This document shows positions 1 to 7,928 of a DNA stretch of 15,077 bases, piece by piece. The notes beneath the pieces were generated by a model. It saw only the letters and a program-made list of their open reading frames with translations. It was not told where the DNA came from and searched no databases. The stretch comes from an uncultured Treponema sp. (GTDB taxonomy: Bacteria > Spirochaetota > Spirochaetia > Treponematales > Treponemataceae): contig CAKULY010000037.1 in the NCBI GenBank assembly GCA_934667505.1, positions 1 through 15,077 of the forward strand. The letters run 5' to 3'. How positions within the stretch are numbered: position 1 is the first letter of the stretch; each line of letters opens with the position of its first letter. The translations under genes were made by a program, and so were the position numbers.

Positions 1-11
1 ATGCCTCCATT

Positions 12-41
12 TTGAAGTAAAACAATCTTTAGAATTATATC
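12..41 (+). promoter_or_regulatory. possible sigma-70 promoter ahead of the ssp module
   Basis: TTGAAG at 12-17 matches four of six bases of the -35 consensus. TATATC at 36-41 matches the first four bases of the -10 consensus, with an 18-nt spacer. It lies just upstream of sspD, with no gene in front of it inside the window, so it is well placed to drive the modification operon. In A/T-rich DNA such matches are common, so this is a weak call. Confidence 0.25.
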
Positions 42-118
42 ACATTTTTTAATTTTCTGTCCCAAAAAACGACCGTTTTTCTGCGCATGTCAATTGGTGC
101 GCGTCTTGCGGAATTCCT

Positions 119-1756
119 TTGTTTTATGAAAATAATTCAGCCGGTGCGGGCTGCAAGTGTCCTCTTTGCCATGGAAAAACTGAATATCTTGCAAGCGATT
201 TGCGGCCGGTTTTTCCTGAGGAGCGGCTTTTGCTTGAGCTTCTGCTTGAAAAAGAGCCGTTCGGCCTTGCCTCGTCTTCGGTGTGGAACTCTGCGAACCG
301 TTATTACATTGACGGAAAATCTGTTGCGGTTTCATCTTCGGCTTTTAGAAATGCCGACTGCGATTCTCTCCGAAAAAAAATTGGCGGGCTTTCAAAAGAA
401 AATCTTGAAGTTTCAAAAAATCATTTTGACTCAACAATACAGAAATTTATTCAGGCGAACAAATCCCGCTTTGACTTCATAAAGGACGAGGCTTTTGGTT
501 TTGTCCAGGACGAGGCGGAAAAGTTTGTGCAGAAAAACGGCGCAGGCTCAGAAAACCGCATGATTGTCTCGTTCTCAGGCGGAAAAGATTCCACGGCGAC
601 TGCGGATGTCGTTGTGAAGGCACTTGGAAATCCGTACATAACTCATCTTTTTGGAAACACGACGCTTGAATTTCCTTGCACAACCGAATATGCCGAACGC
701 TACAGAAAGACGCACCCGATGGCGGAATTCAGAATTGCGCAGAACACAGACCAGAATTTTTACGAAGTCTGCAAGGAAATAGGCCCTCCTGCAAGAATGA
801 TGAGATGGTGCTGCTCGATGTTCAAGACCGGACCGATTACGCGCGTCCTGAACCGAAAATTCGGCGACAAGCAGATTCTTACATTTTACGGAATCCGCAA
901 GAACGAAAGCGTGAGCCGCTCAAAATACAGCCGCGTCACAGAAAACACCGAGACTGTAAAAATCCAGAAGCAGACAGTCGCAAGCCCGATTTTCGACTGG
1001 AAAGACCTGGACGTGTGGCTTTATCTTCTTTCGGAAAAAGTTGACTTCAACGACGCTTACCGTCTTGGCTACGACAGAGTAGGCTGCTGGTGCTGCCCGA
1101 ACAACAATCTTCGCGCCCAGTTTCTTTCGCGCGTTTACATGAGCGAGCAGAGCGAAAAATGGCGGAACTTTCTTTTGGATTTTGCCCGGCAGATTGGAAA
1201 GCCCGACGCGGAAGAATATGTGGATTCAGGAAAATGGAAGGCTCGACAGGGCGGAAATGGAGTCGCGGCCGCAGACGACGTGAAACTTAAATTCACAAAC
1301 TGCACAAGCGAGGAGCATTCAAAAATCTACCAGCTTACGCGCGCCTTTGATGACAGCTTTTTGAACATGCTCGTTCCGTTTGGAATTCTGGCTCCGGAGC
1401 TTGGACGCAAGCTGATTCATGAGACGCTGATTCTGGACGTAAAGACAAAAGTCCCGATAATTTCCGTTCAGCCGTTCAACCAGAGCGGTTTTGAGCACGC
1501 CGTAAAAATCCGCACGATGAACGTGGAAAAGCACGACGACTTGCAGCGCATGATTGGCTATCAGGTGAGGAAATTCAACGCGTGCAGAAAGTGTCTTAAA
1601 TGCGAGTCCGTCTGCCGTTTTGGAGCGATTTCGCTTGGCGGAAACGAGTATCACATAAATCCTGAAAAATGCAGACACTGCAAAAAGTGCGTCACAGAAA
1701 AATATCTGACTGGCGGCTGCATGATGGAAAAATATTTAAGGACAAAGGATTTATAA
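119..1756 (+). CDS. sspD: SspD-type phosphorothioation protein: PAPS-reductase-like ATP pyrophosphatase with C-terminal ferredoxin domain
   Basis: This is a PP-loop enzyme of the PAPS reductase/DndC/SspD group, expected to activate or transfer sulfur for insertion into the DNA backbone. Counting from TTG at 119, the PP-loop SGGKDS is at residues 153-158. The family's paired cysteines follow as RWCC (229-232) and GCWCCP (322-327). The C-terminus holds two ferredoxin-like clusters: C489, C492, C495, C499 and C518, C521, C524, C534. The N-terminus has CKCPLC and then the motif DLRPVFPEERLLLE. Placement directly before DUF4007 and a large ATPase argues against an assimilatory CysH. The start is doubtful. 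The reading frame is open from 53 and encodes WCASCG at 95-112, the first half of an apparent zinc ribbon, yet it has no ATG, GTG or TTG before 119. An out-of-frame ATG sits at 87. The true start may be upstream with a 1-nt lesion. Confidence 0.88.
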   Translation: MFYENNSAGAGCKCPLCHGKTEYLASDLRPVFPEERLLLELLLEKEPFGLASSSVWNSANRYYIDGKSVAVSSSAFRNADCDSLRKKIGGLSKENLEVSKNHFDSTIQKFIQANKSRFDFIKDEAFGFVQDEAEKFVQKNGAGSENRMIVSFSGGKDSTATADVVVKALGNPYITHLFGNTTLEFPCTTEYAERYRKTHPMAEFRIAQNTDQNFYEVCKEIGPPARMMRWCCSMFKTGPITRVLNRKFGDKQILTFYGIRKNESVSRSKYSRVTENTETVKIQKQTVASPIFDWKDLDVWLYLLSEKVDFNDAYRLGYDRVGCWCCPNNNLRAQFLSRVYMSEQSEKWRNFLLDFARQIGKPDAEEYVDSGKWKARQGGNGVAAADDVKLKFTNCTSEEHSKIYQLTRAFDDSFLNMLVPFGILAPELGRKLIHETLILDVKTKVPIISVQPFNQSGFEHAVKIRTMNVEKHDDLQRMIGYQVRKFNACRKCLKCESVCRFGAISLGGNEYHINPEKCRHCKKCVTEKYLTGGCMMEKYLRTKDL

Positions 1757-1757
1757 A

Positions 1758-2705
1758 ATGAAATACAGAGGACACGAGACATTTTCAATCCGAAAAAACT
1801 GGCTTGCGAAGGGAATTGAGGCGGTTCAAAAAAATCCCGGGATTTTTACGGACAAAACTTTTGCGCCGATGGAAGAGCTTGGAATCGGGCGGAACATGGT
1901 TGTTTCGCTGCGCTACTGGATGAAAGCGGTTGGGCTGACAAAAGAAGAAAAAGGCAAAGAATCGAAAAAGACGGAGACAAGTTTTACTCCGCTTGGGAAG
2001 ATTATTTACGAGCACGACAAGTTTGTTGAGGAAGCCGGAACGCTCTGGCTTTTGCAGAATGAGCTTGCCGCAAACCGCGAAAATGCGACTTCCTGGTACT
2101 TTTTCTTTAATGAATTCAATCTTACGGAATTTACGAAAGATGATTTTGTTACTGAGCTTTTGAAATTTGACAAAGGAAATGGTGGCTCTACGGCTCTTAG
2201 CTCTTTTGACAGCGATTTTGAATGCATTGTGAACACTTACGTTTCCCGTTTTAAAAATGCGGCTGAAATTGACCCGGAAGATAACATCGAGTCTCCGTTT
2301 GCCGAGCTTGGGCTTGTGGATTCAATTGGCAGCGGAAAAAAACTTTATAGAAAAGTGATTCCGCCAAAGCAGAACATTCCGCCACTCATTTTTCTTGCCT
2401 CGCTTTATAGGATGTGCGAAAAAAGCAAAGACGGCGGCGCGGAACATGAATATAAAAATTTTGAGATTCCGCTTTCGGACATTCAGAACAGAAAAAACAG
2501 CGCAGGAAAAGTCTTTAATCTTGATGTCATCACTTTGATGGATATTTTGAGCGAGCTTGAGACTTTAAATCTTCTGAAAGTTGTGCGGACTGCCGGGCTT
2601 GATGTTGTCTGTCTTTTGCCATGGAAAGATTTTGAAAAAGATTCCGGCGAAAAATCCGCTTACGAAAACTGCATAGAAAAATATTACGAGGAACTGAAAA
2701 AATGA
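1758..2705 (+). CDS. sspB: DUF4007 protein, SspB-type component of the phosphorothioation machinery
   Basis: The 315-residue product has the DUF4007 hallmarks: RGHETFSIRKNWL at residues 4-16, and the segment LGIGRNMVVSLRYWMKAVGL at 41-60. The C-terminal third (about 255-315) looks like a small helical/winged domain ending in a charged tail. DUF4007 proteins beside SspC and SspD correspond, as I recall, to SspB, described as the nickase that opens one strand for sulfur insertion. No classical nuclease motif is evident to me, so the activity is taken from the family. The ATG lies one base after the sspD stop, with AAGGA about 10 nt upstream. The last four bases overlap the sspC start (ATGA), which points to translational coupling and a fixed dose of the three subunits. 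Confidence 0.85.
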   Translation: MKYRGHETFSIRKNWLAKGIEAVQKNPGIFTDKTFAPMEELGIGRNMVVSLRYWMKAVGLTKEEKGKESKKTETSFTPLGKIIYEHDKFVEEAGTLWLLQNELAANRENATSWYFFFNEFNLTEFTKDDFVTELLKFDKGNGGSTALSSFDSDFECIVNTYVSRFKNAAEIDPEDNIESPFAELGLVDSIGSGKKLYRKVIPPKQNIPPLIFLASLYRMCEKSKDGGAEHEYKNFEIPLSDIQNRKNSAGKVFNLDVITLMDILSELETLNLLKVVRTAGLDVVCLLPWKDFEKDSGEKSAYENCIEKYYEELKK

Positions 2706-5700
2706 AACTTCAAGAAAAAAATATGATAACTGTCTCAAAGAATTTTCAATCCTCGGTGAATATCGCGTTCGACTTTGACAATGCGGAAAAAATCGCAGGA
2801 TTTATTCCGACTTCTGAAGCCATAAAATTTATTGACGATGCAATCTCAAGCACAAGAAGCACGGGCGTTCCTAAAAAAACTTCTTCCGAAAGCCGCGCAG
2901 GAATTCTGATTGGACCTTATGGAAAAGGAAAGTCGTACATTGTGCTGGAAACACTTTCTCTTCTATATAATAACCCAGATTTGAAAAAACTTTTTGAGTC
3001 GCTTGCGCAAAAAATCAGCGAAAAAAATCCTAGCGCCGCGGAAAATGTGCGTGAATATGTAAAAAGCGGAAAACGTCTTCTTCCGATTGTGATAAACGGA
3101 AATTCGCAGAGCCTTTCGCAGTCGTTTTTGTACGCGCTTCATCTGACCTTAAAAAGACGTGAATTTGAAAATCTTATGCCGGAAACCCATTTTGAGTCGG
3201 CTGCAAAAATGATTGAAAAATGGGAAAACGAATATCCTGAGACTCTTGAAAAATTCAACAATCTGGCTTCCGAAAAAGCGGCGAAGTTCAAGCGGAATCT
3301 TTTAAATTACAATTCTGACTTTTTTGAGGAATTTGAAAAACTTTATCCGTCGCTCACTTCGGGAAGCGAATTTAATCCGTTTGCGGGCTTTGATGTTGTC
3401 GATATTTATGAGCAGGTCTGCAAGAAACTTTGCGAAAGCGGAAAATACGATGGAATTTTTGTTGTTTACGATGAATTCGGAAAATATCTTGAGTCAAGCA
3501 TTGCACATGCGACTGTAAAAGACACAAAGCTCCTGCAGGATTTTGCCGAGCGTTCTGACCGCAGCGGAAAAAATCAGCTTCACTTGCTTTTGATTTGCCA
3601 CAAGGAGATTGAAAACTACATCGACATTCTTCCAAAGCAGAAAGTTGACGGCTGGAAAGGCGTTTCCGAGCGTTTCCGTCATATTCATCTTTACAGCAAT
3701 TATTCTGAAGTCTACAGCCTGATAAGCGCGGCGATTCTAAAAAATGAGGCTGAATGGAAAAAATTCTCTGAGCAGAACAAGGCGCAGTTTGAAAATCTTA
3801 AAAACGTCTGGTTCGGCGGCGGATTCCGTCTTTTTTCAAATCTTGAAGGCGGTTTTGCTGACACAATTTTGTACGGCTGCTATCCGCTTCACCCGGTTAC
3901 AAGCTACATTTTGCCGCGTCTTTCTGAAAAAGTCGCGCAGAACGAGAGGACTCTTTTTACTTTTCTTTCCGGCAACGACAAGAACGGATTTTCTTCCTTG
4001 ATTGGAAAACTTGAAAAATCAGAAAAAACTGCGGCTGACGGAAAAGAATTTTTGCAGGGCGGAAAGATAATTCTTTTTACGCCGGACGTTCTTTTTGATT
4101 ATTTTGAAAACCAGCTTCAAAACGAGCCTTACACAAGCGAAATCAAAAAATATTATCTTGTGGCGGCAAAGATTCTTCGCCAGCTTGAAAATAATTCCCT
4201 TGAATCAAAAATTGTAAAAACTCTTTCGCTGATTTACTGCCTAAACCAATTTGAGCGGCTTTCTCCGGATCTGAATTTTCTTTTTGCGCTTTACGATGAC
4301 GCGGGCTATTCTCGTGAGGAAATCCGTGGCGCGGTTAAAAATCTTTCTGAAAATCTTGGCGTGGTTTATCTGAACGTCCACAACAATTACCTTCAGCTAA
4401 AGGCTGCTTCCGGCGCGGATATTCCTGCTCTGATTTCGGACTGCGTTGAAAAACGGCGGCGCACGGTGCGGATTGTTGATATTCTGAACAATTTCAACAC
4501 TGAAAAATTCATCTACCCGACTTTGTACAACATCAAAAACAAGATGACGCGGTATTTCCGCTTTGTTTTTGTCTCTGAAAAAGAATTTTTGGAGCTGGAA
4601 GACTGGAAAACATTTGCTGAAACTTTTAATTCGGACGGCTGCGTTTTCGCGCTCTTCAAGGATTTTGAAAATGCGGAAAATTCTGGCGGAACAGATTTTG
4701 AAACGGAAAAAATCATTGAGCGGGCAAAGAAACTTTCTTCCGACTCAAAAAATCTTGTCTTTATAGTTTCAAAACTGGATGAGAATTTTTCTGAAAAGCT
4801 GCGCCGTTTTGATTCTGTCGCGTTCCTGCGGAACCAGCTTTTGGCGGCTTCTTCAAATTCTTTGGATTCTGTTCTTTTTGACGAGTACGACATTGTTTAT
4901 CAGGATTTCTACGAGGTTGTAAAGCAGATTGTCCATTCCTACGTTCAGCCGGAGCGGAATCTTGCGCTTTACGTTTCGCTTGGCGCGGAGCATAAGCTTT
5001 ACAGGAAATCTGAATTCACAAACCTTGTTTCGGATGTTTGCTCGGAAATTTTTTACAGAACGCCGGTTGTGAACAACGAAATGCTGAACAAAAACTGCCT
5101 TACCGGGGCTGCGGCAAAAAGCCGGGCAAAACTTCTGGACGCAATGCTGAATTCTCCGTCTTTGGATTTGGGCTTGTCCGGGAGCGGGCAGGAAGTTTCT
5201 TTTATGCGGAGCGCGCTTGTTCTTCCTGGAATCCTGAAAAAAGCTGACAAAGATTCTTTGGAAAAGAAAATCTTTAATCTTGAGCCGTCTTCCGGCACCG
5301 AAAAAAACGACGGGAACTTTAAGAAACTTTTTGCGGTGATAAAAGAATTTTTTGCGCATGCGGAAAAAAACGAAATCAGTTTTTATGAGCTTTTTGAGCT
5401 TCTCGTAAAGCCTGAAAACGGATTCGGTCTTAGGCGCGGCGTGATTCCGCTCTACATTGCCGCCGTTCTTTCTTCATTTGCAAAAAATGCCGTGCTCAAA
5501 AAAAGCGGAATTGAAGTTCCTGTGAACGCCCAAAGCCTTGCTGAAATCGCGGAAAGTCCTGAAGAGTTTTCTGTGCGTGTTCAGAACTGGAACGATGAAA
5601 AAGAAAATTATGTGAAGAAAACCGAAAACATTTTTGCCGACTTTGTGATTGACGATGAAAAAAACGCGAACGGCTATTCTTACCTTATAAACGCGATGCT

Positions 5701-6604
5701 CCGCTGGTACCGCTCGCTTGCAAAATACACAAAGCAGATGAAAAAAGTCTACGGCGGTTTGAAAGGCGGTTTTGATAAAAAAACGGTTCCGGTGCAGAAA
5801 GAATATTCTGAGTTTTTGAACATCCTGAAGCAGGGCGGATTCGGCACGAATGAAATCCTTTTTGAGAAGATTCCTTGCGCGTTCAAAAATGAAAAGCCTG
5901 AGCAGGCTGATTTTTCGCTTTCAGAAAATATAAAAGGCACGAAGAATTTTTTTGACTCCGCGCTGGAAAACTTCACAGAAAAAATCATTGAGGAGACAAA
6001 AAATTTCTTTGGCAAGAATGCAGGTGAAAAATCCCTAAAAAATGTGATTGCGGAATTCTGCGCGGAACTAGAGCCGGAAACTGAAAACCACGTTTTTGAA
6101 AACGGCGCGCATTTGCTTTTGAAGATTTACAAGTCCGCCGGAAACGATGAAAAGCAGACTGCATTTGAAATGGCAAAAGTTCTGACCGGACTTAGCATTG
6201 ACGACTGGAACGATGAGACCGTGGGCGTGTTTTTTGAGCGGCTTTCGGAGCTGAACCGGACGCTTCTTGATTTTAAGGATAATTCTGTTGCCAAAAAGAA
6301 TGAGCCGGTAGTTCGGCAGGCTCAGTGTCCGCTTGATAGTTCTGAAAAGTCGGTAGATGCAAACATTGACGGAGTTTCCATTTCAACGTTTGTAGAATCC
6401 CGCACAGCTGACAATTACGAAATCCGTTTTGTTCAAAGCGGAGCAGAAAACGCAAAATCAAAGTCGTTTAGGAAAGTGGAATGTTCTGTTAGGGCAAAGT
6501 CGCTTGAAGAGGAAATCTGGCGGACAATCGAGGAAATGGGACAGTCCGTGACAGACGCGGAAAAGCGGCAGGTTCTGGTGAGTTTGCTTGAGAAGCTATG
6601 CTAA
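2702..6604 (+). CDS. sspC: large P-loop ATPase, SspC-type
   Basis: The 1300-residue protein has a Walker A motif GPYGKGKS (residues 71-78). A hydrophobic strand ending in a DE pair, IFVVYDEFGKYLE (252-264), fits Walker B. The layout resembles the big AAA-type ATPases of BREX (BrxC) and Ssp systems, and the position after a DUF4007 gene identifies SspC. It probably powers DNA engagement for SspB and SspD. The start at 2702 is preferred over ATG 2723 because GAGGAA lies about 8 nt upstream and the codon overlaps the sspB stop. The central and C-terminal parts are long, charged and helical, without motifs I recognise. Residues 1201-1212 (EPVVRQAQCPLD) come from a dispersed repeat read in frame, so part of the 1200-1240 linker is probably a late insertion. 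Confidence 0.82.
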   Translation: MKLQEKNMITVSKNFQSSVNIAFDFDNAEKIAGFIPTSEAIKFIDDAISSTRSTGVPKKTSSESRAGILIGPYGKGKSYIVLETLSLLYNNPDLKKLFESLAQKISEKNPSAAENVREYVKSGKRLLPIVINGNSQSLSQSFLYALHLTLKRREFENLMPETHFESAAKMIEKWENEYPETLEKFNNLASEKAAKFKRNLLNYNSDFFEEFEKLYPSLTSGSEFNPFAGFDVVDIYEQVCKKLCESGKYDGIFVVYDEFGKYLESSIAHATVKDTKLLQDFAERSDRSGKNQLHLLLICHKEIENYIDILPKQKVDGWKGVSERFRHIHLYSNYSEVYSLISAAILKNEAEWKKFSEQNKAQFENLKNVWFGGGFRLFSNLEGGFADTILYGCYPLHPVTSYILPRLSEKVAQNERTLFTFLSGNDKNGFSSLIGKLEKSEKTAADGKEFLQGGKIILFTPDVLFDYFENQLQNEPYTSEIKKYYLVAAKILRQLENNSLESKIVKTLSLIYCLNQFERLSPDLNFLFALYDDAGYSREEIRGAVKNLSENLGVVYLNVHNNYLQLKAASGADIPALISDCVEKRRRTVRIVDILNNFNTEKFIYPTLYNIKNKMTRYFRFVFVSEKEFLELEDWKTFAETFNSDGCVFALFKDFENAENSGGTDFETEKIIERAKKLSSDSKNLVFIVSKLDENFSEKLRRFDSVAFLRNQLLAASSNSLDSVLFDEYDIVYQDFYEVVKQIVHSYVQPERNLALYVSLGAEHKLYRKSEFTNLVSDVCSEIFYRTPVVNNEMLNKNCLTGAAAKSRAKLLDAMLNSPSLDLGLSGSGQEVSFMRSALVLPGILKKADKDSLEKKIFNLEPSSGTEKNDGNFKKLFAVIKEFFAHAEKNEISFYELFELLVKPENGFGLRRGVIPLYIAAVLSSFAKNAVLKKSGIEVPVNAQSLAEIAESPEEFSVRVQNWNDEKENYVKKTENIFADFVIDDEKNANGYSYLINAMLRWYRSLAKYTKQMKKVYGGLKGGFDKKTVPVQKEYSEFLNILKQGGFGTNEILFEKIPCAFKNEKPEQADFSLSENIKGTKNFFDSALENFTEKIIEETKNFFGKNAGEKSLKNVIAEFCAELEPETENHVFENGAHLLLKIYKSAGNDEKQTAFEMAKVLTGLSIDDWNDETVGVFFERLSELNRTLLDFKDNSVAKKNEPVVRQAQCPLDSSEKSVDANIDGVSISTFVESRTADNYEIRFVQSGAENAKSKSFRKVECSVRAKSLEEEIWRTIEEMGQSVTDAEKRQVLVSLLEKLC
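6305..6331 (+). repeat. dispersed repeat unit inside the sspC reading frame
   Basis: The core TTCGGCAGGCTCA (6312-6324) differs at two positions from TTCGACAAGCTCA, a short motif I recall as scattered through several bacterial genomes, Treponema among them. It is translated within sspC as VVRQAQCPL, and such peptides usually mark repeat-derived linkers. The reading frame is kept, so the protein is extended rather than broken. Confidence 0.5.
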
Positions 6605-6639
6605 TGCTGACGTGCTAGGGATTGTAGGGGCGCGAAGCG

Positions 6640-6682
6640 TTGTTTTGTGACGGTTGAGTTTATCGAAACCAGAACAAAACAA
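6640..6682. repeat. inverted repeat, 9-bp stem
   Basis: TTGTTTTGT at 6640-6648 is the exact reverse complement of ACAAAACAA at 6674-6682. An inner GGTT/AACC stem (6652-6655 with 6667-6670) could stack within the loop. The loop is the dispersed repeat core, so the whole unit resembles a small palindromic repeat element. Confidence 0.6.
6651..6670 (-). repeat. second copy of the dispersed repeat core, minus orientation
   Basis: Read on the minus strand this contains TTCGATAAACTCA, which shares 11 of 13 bases with TTCGACAAGCTCA. That consensus is also matched at 11 of 13 by the copy inside sspC about 330 nt upstream. The two copies are therefore inverted relative to each other. Confidence 0.45.
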
Positions 6683-6746
6683 TGTAGGCGAAAGCCGGAA
6701 CCCCGAAAAGCCCGGCCCGAACGAAGTGAGGGTAGCACCCAAAATT

Positions 6747-6751
6747 GGAGG
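6747..6751 (+). promoter_or_regulatory. ribosome binding site fixing the sspA start
   Basis: GGAGG followed by five A residues places ATG 6757 at ordinary spacing. The alternative TTG at 6745 would put this site inside the coding region and adds four residues not expected before the family's usual FYFDNAATT opening. Confidence 0.8.
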
Positions 6752-6756
6752 AAAAA

Positions 6757-7917
6757 ATGAGTTTTTATTTTGACAATGCGGCTACGACTTTTCCGAAGCC
6801 TGAATGTGTCTACGAATTTATGGATTCTTTTTACCGGACTCACGGCGGAAATGCGGGGCGCGGGCAGTACAAGCTTGCGGCGGAGGCGTCAAAGGTGATT
6901 TTTGAGACGCGCGGCTTTATCCAGAAAATTCTTTGCTGCCCGAACAAGGACGTGATTTTTGCTCCGAGCGCGACGATTGCGCTGAACATGGTGATTCAAG
7001 GGCTGCTTGCGGACGACAAGAGGAAAACCGTTTACATTTCGCCGTTCGAGCATAATTCGGTGACGCGCGTTCTGCATCATTTTGAAAAGAGCGGAAAAAT
7101 CAGCGTAAGGCAGTTTTTTGTCTCGCCAGACTTTGAATACGGCATGGAAAAAATCAACGCGCAGTTTGCGGAGATTCCGCCTGACATTGTGGTTGCAAGC
7201 CACGCAAGCAACGTAATCGGGCTTGTCGCTCCTGTCCTTGAAATTTTTGCGGCGGCGAAAAAGTTTGGCGCGCTTACCGTAACCGACATGGCGCAGACGG
7301 CAGGGCTTGTTCCGCTGGATGTGGCGAGCGAGCTTGTCGACTTTGCGGTTTTTGCCGGGCACAAGACTTTGTACGGCCCGTTCGGAATCGGCGGATTTGT
7401 GAAAAAACGGAATGTGAAACTTGAGCCGATTCTTTTTGGCGGAACAGGCGTCGAGTCTGCGAATCAGGAAATGCCCGAAAACATTCCGAGCCGCTATGAG
7501 ATGGGAAGCCAGAACATCTGTGCGGTTGCTGGGCTTCACTCGGCGGCACAGTGGTTTTTGCAGAATCAGGACGAAATCCGCGCCACCGAAGAAAAAAATC
7601 ACCATAGACTTTTAGAGATTTTGCAGCGTTACGATTTTTTGAAGATTGCAGGCCCTGCCGACAGGTTTTCACAAAAGACAAAATGCATCGGCGTTGTCTC
7701 CACGTTTTTTGACGGCTACTCGGCGGAAGACATCGGAAACGTTTTTGACGAGGCGGAAATCGCCGTGCGCACCGGACTTCAATGCTCGCCGCTCGCCCAC
7801 AAATTCTTAGGCACATTCCCGGCCGGCACAGTGCGCTTCAGCGTGGGATATTTCACAAGCGAAGAGGACTTTTGCGCGCTGGAAAAGGCGATGGGATATA
7901 TTGAGGCGAATAGGTAG
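6757..7917 (+). CDS. sspA: cysteine desulfurase, SspA-type
   Basis: This is a PLP-dependent class V aminotransferase-fold enzyme that removes sulfur from L-cysteine as a protein persulfide. In the 386-residue product, FDNAATT opens the fold, FEHNS is at 97-101, and TDMAQTAG (176-183) supplies the PLP-contacting Asp and Gln. AGHKTLYGP (200-208) carries the Schiff-base lysine K203. RTGLQCSPLAH (338-348) carries the persulfide cysteine C343. The family resemblance is to the group typified by an RxGxxCxPLAHK loop. Placement after sspC identifies it as the sulfur donor for SspD rather than a general IscS/NifS. It has its own strong ribosome site after the structured spacer, and the helicase gene starts 11 nt downstream. 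SspA is the last gene of the G/C-richer half of the locus. A housekeeping role as well cannot be excluded. Confidence 0.87.
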   Translation: MSFYFDNAATTFPKPECVYEFMDSFYRTHGGNAGRGQYKLAAEASKVIFETRGFIQKILCCPNKDVIFAPSATIALNMVIQGLLADDKRKTVYISPFEHNSVTRVLHHFEKSGKISVRQFFVSPDFEYGMEKINAQFAEIPPDIVVASHASNVIGLVAPVLEIFAAAKKFGALTVTDMAQTAGLVPLDVASELVDFAVFAGHKTLYGPFGIGGFVKKRNVKLEPILFGGTGVESANQEMPENIPSRYEMGSQNICAVAGLHSAAQWFLQNQDEIRATEEKNHHRLLEILQRYDFLKIAGPADRFSQKTKCIGVVSTFFDGYSAEDIGNVFDEAEIAVRTGLQCSPLAHKFLGTFPAGTVRFSVGYFTSEEDFCALEKAMGYIEANR

Positions 7918-7928
7918 GAGAGAAAAAA

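Larger units (their letters stand above)
6605..6746. other. fold-prone, repeat-bearing spacer between sspC and sspA
   Basis: This is the only sizeable gap inside the module, and it is richer in G and C than the genes around it. It contains an imperfect long hairpin (6640-6682), a repeat core (6651-6670), a 5-bp stem GCCGG/CCGGC (6694-6698 with 6712-6716), and a tight GGGT-AGC-ACCC hairpin (6730-6740) seven bases before the sspA ribosome site. No reading frame looks coding. It may be a degraded mobile repeat, an RNA-processing or attenuation site, or both. There is no U-run after any stem, so it is not a canonical intrinsic terminator. Confidence 0.6.

Noticed and set aside
87..482. Open frame from ATG 87
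   Set aside because: It is out of frame with the conserved sspD sequence, and the product past the first residues shows no family resemblance. The ATG itself matters only as a possible former sspD start.
119..1756. Assimilatory PAPS reductase (CysH)
   Set aside because: Context with DUF4007, a large ATPase and a desulfurase, and a length far beyond CysH, point to phosphorothioation.
4513..5359. Minus-strand open frames opposite sspC
   Set aside because: They are rich in Ser, Phe, Lys and Arg as expected from the complement of Glu/Lys/Phe codons, and have no domain or ribosome site.
6605..6756. Intrinsic terminator after sspC
   Set aside because: Stems are present but none is followed by a U-run.
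6889..7605. Long minus-strand open frame (238 codons) opposite sspA
   Set aside because: It lies wholly within a well-supported cysteine desulfurase and reads as basic, low-complexity protein without motifs.
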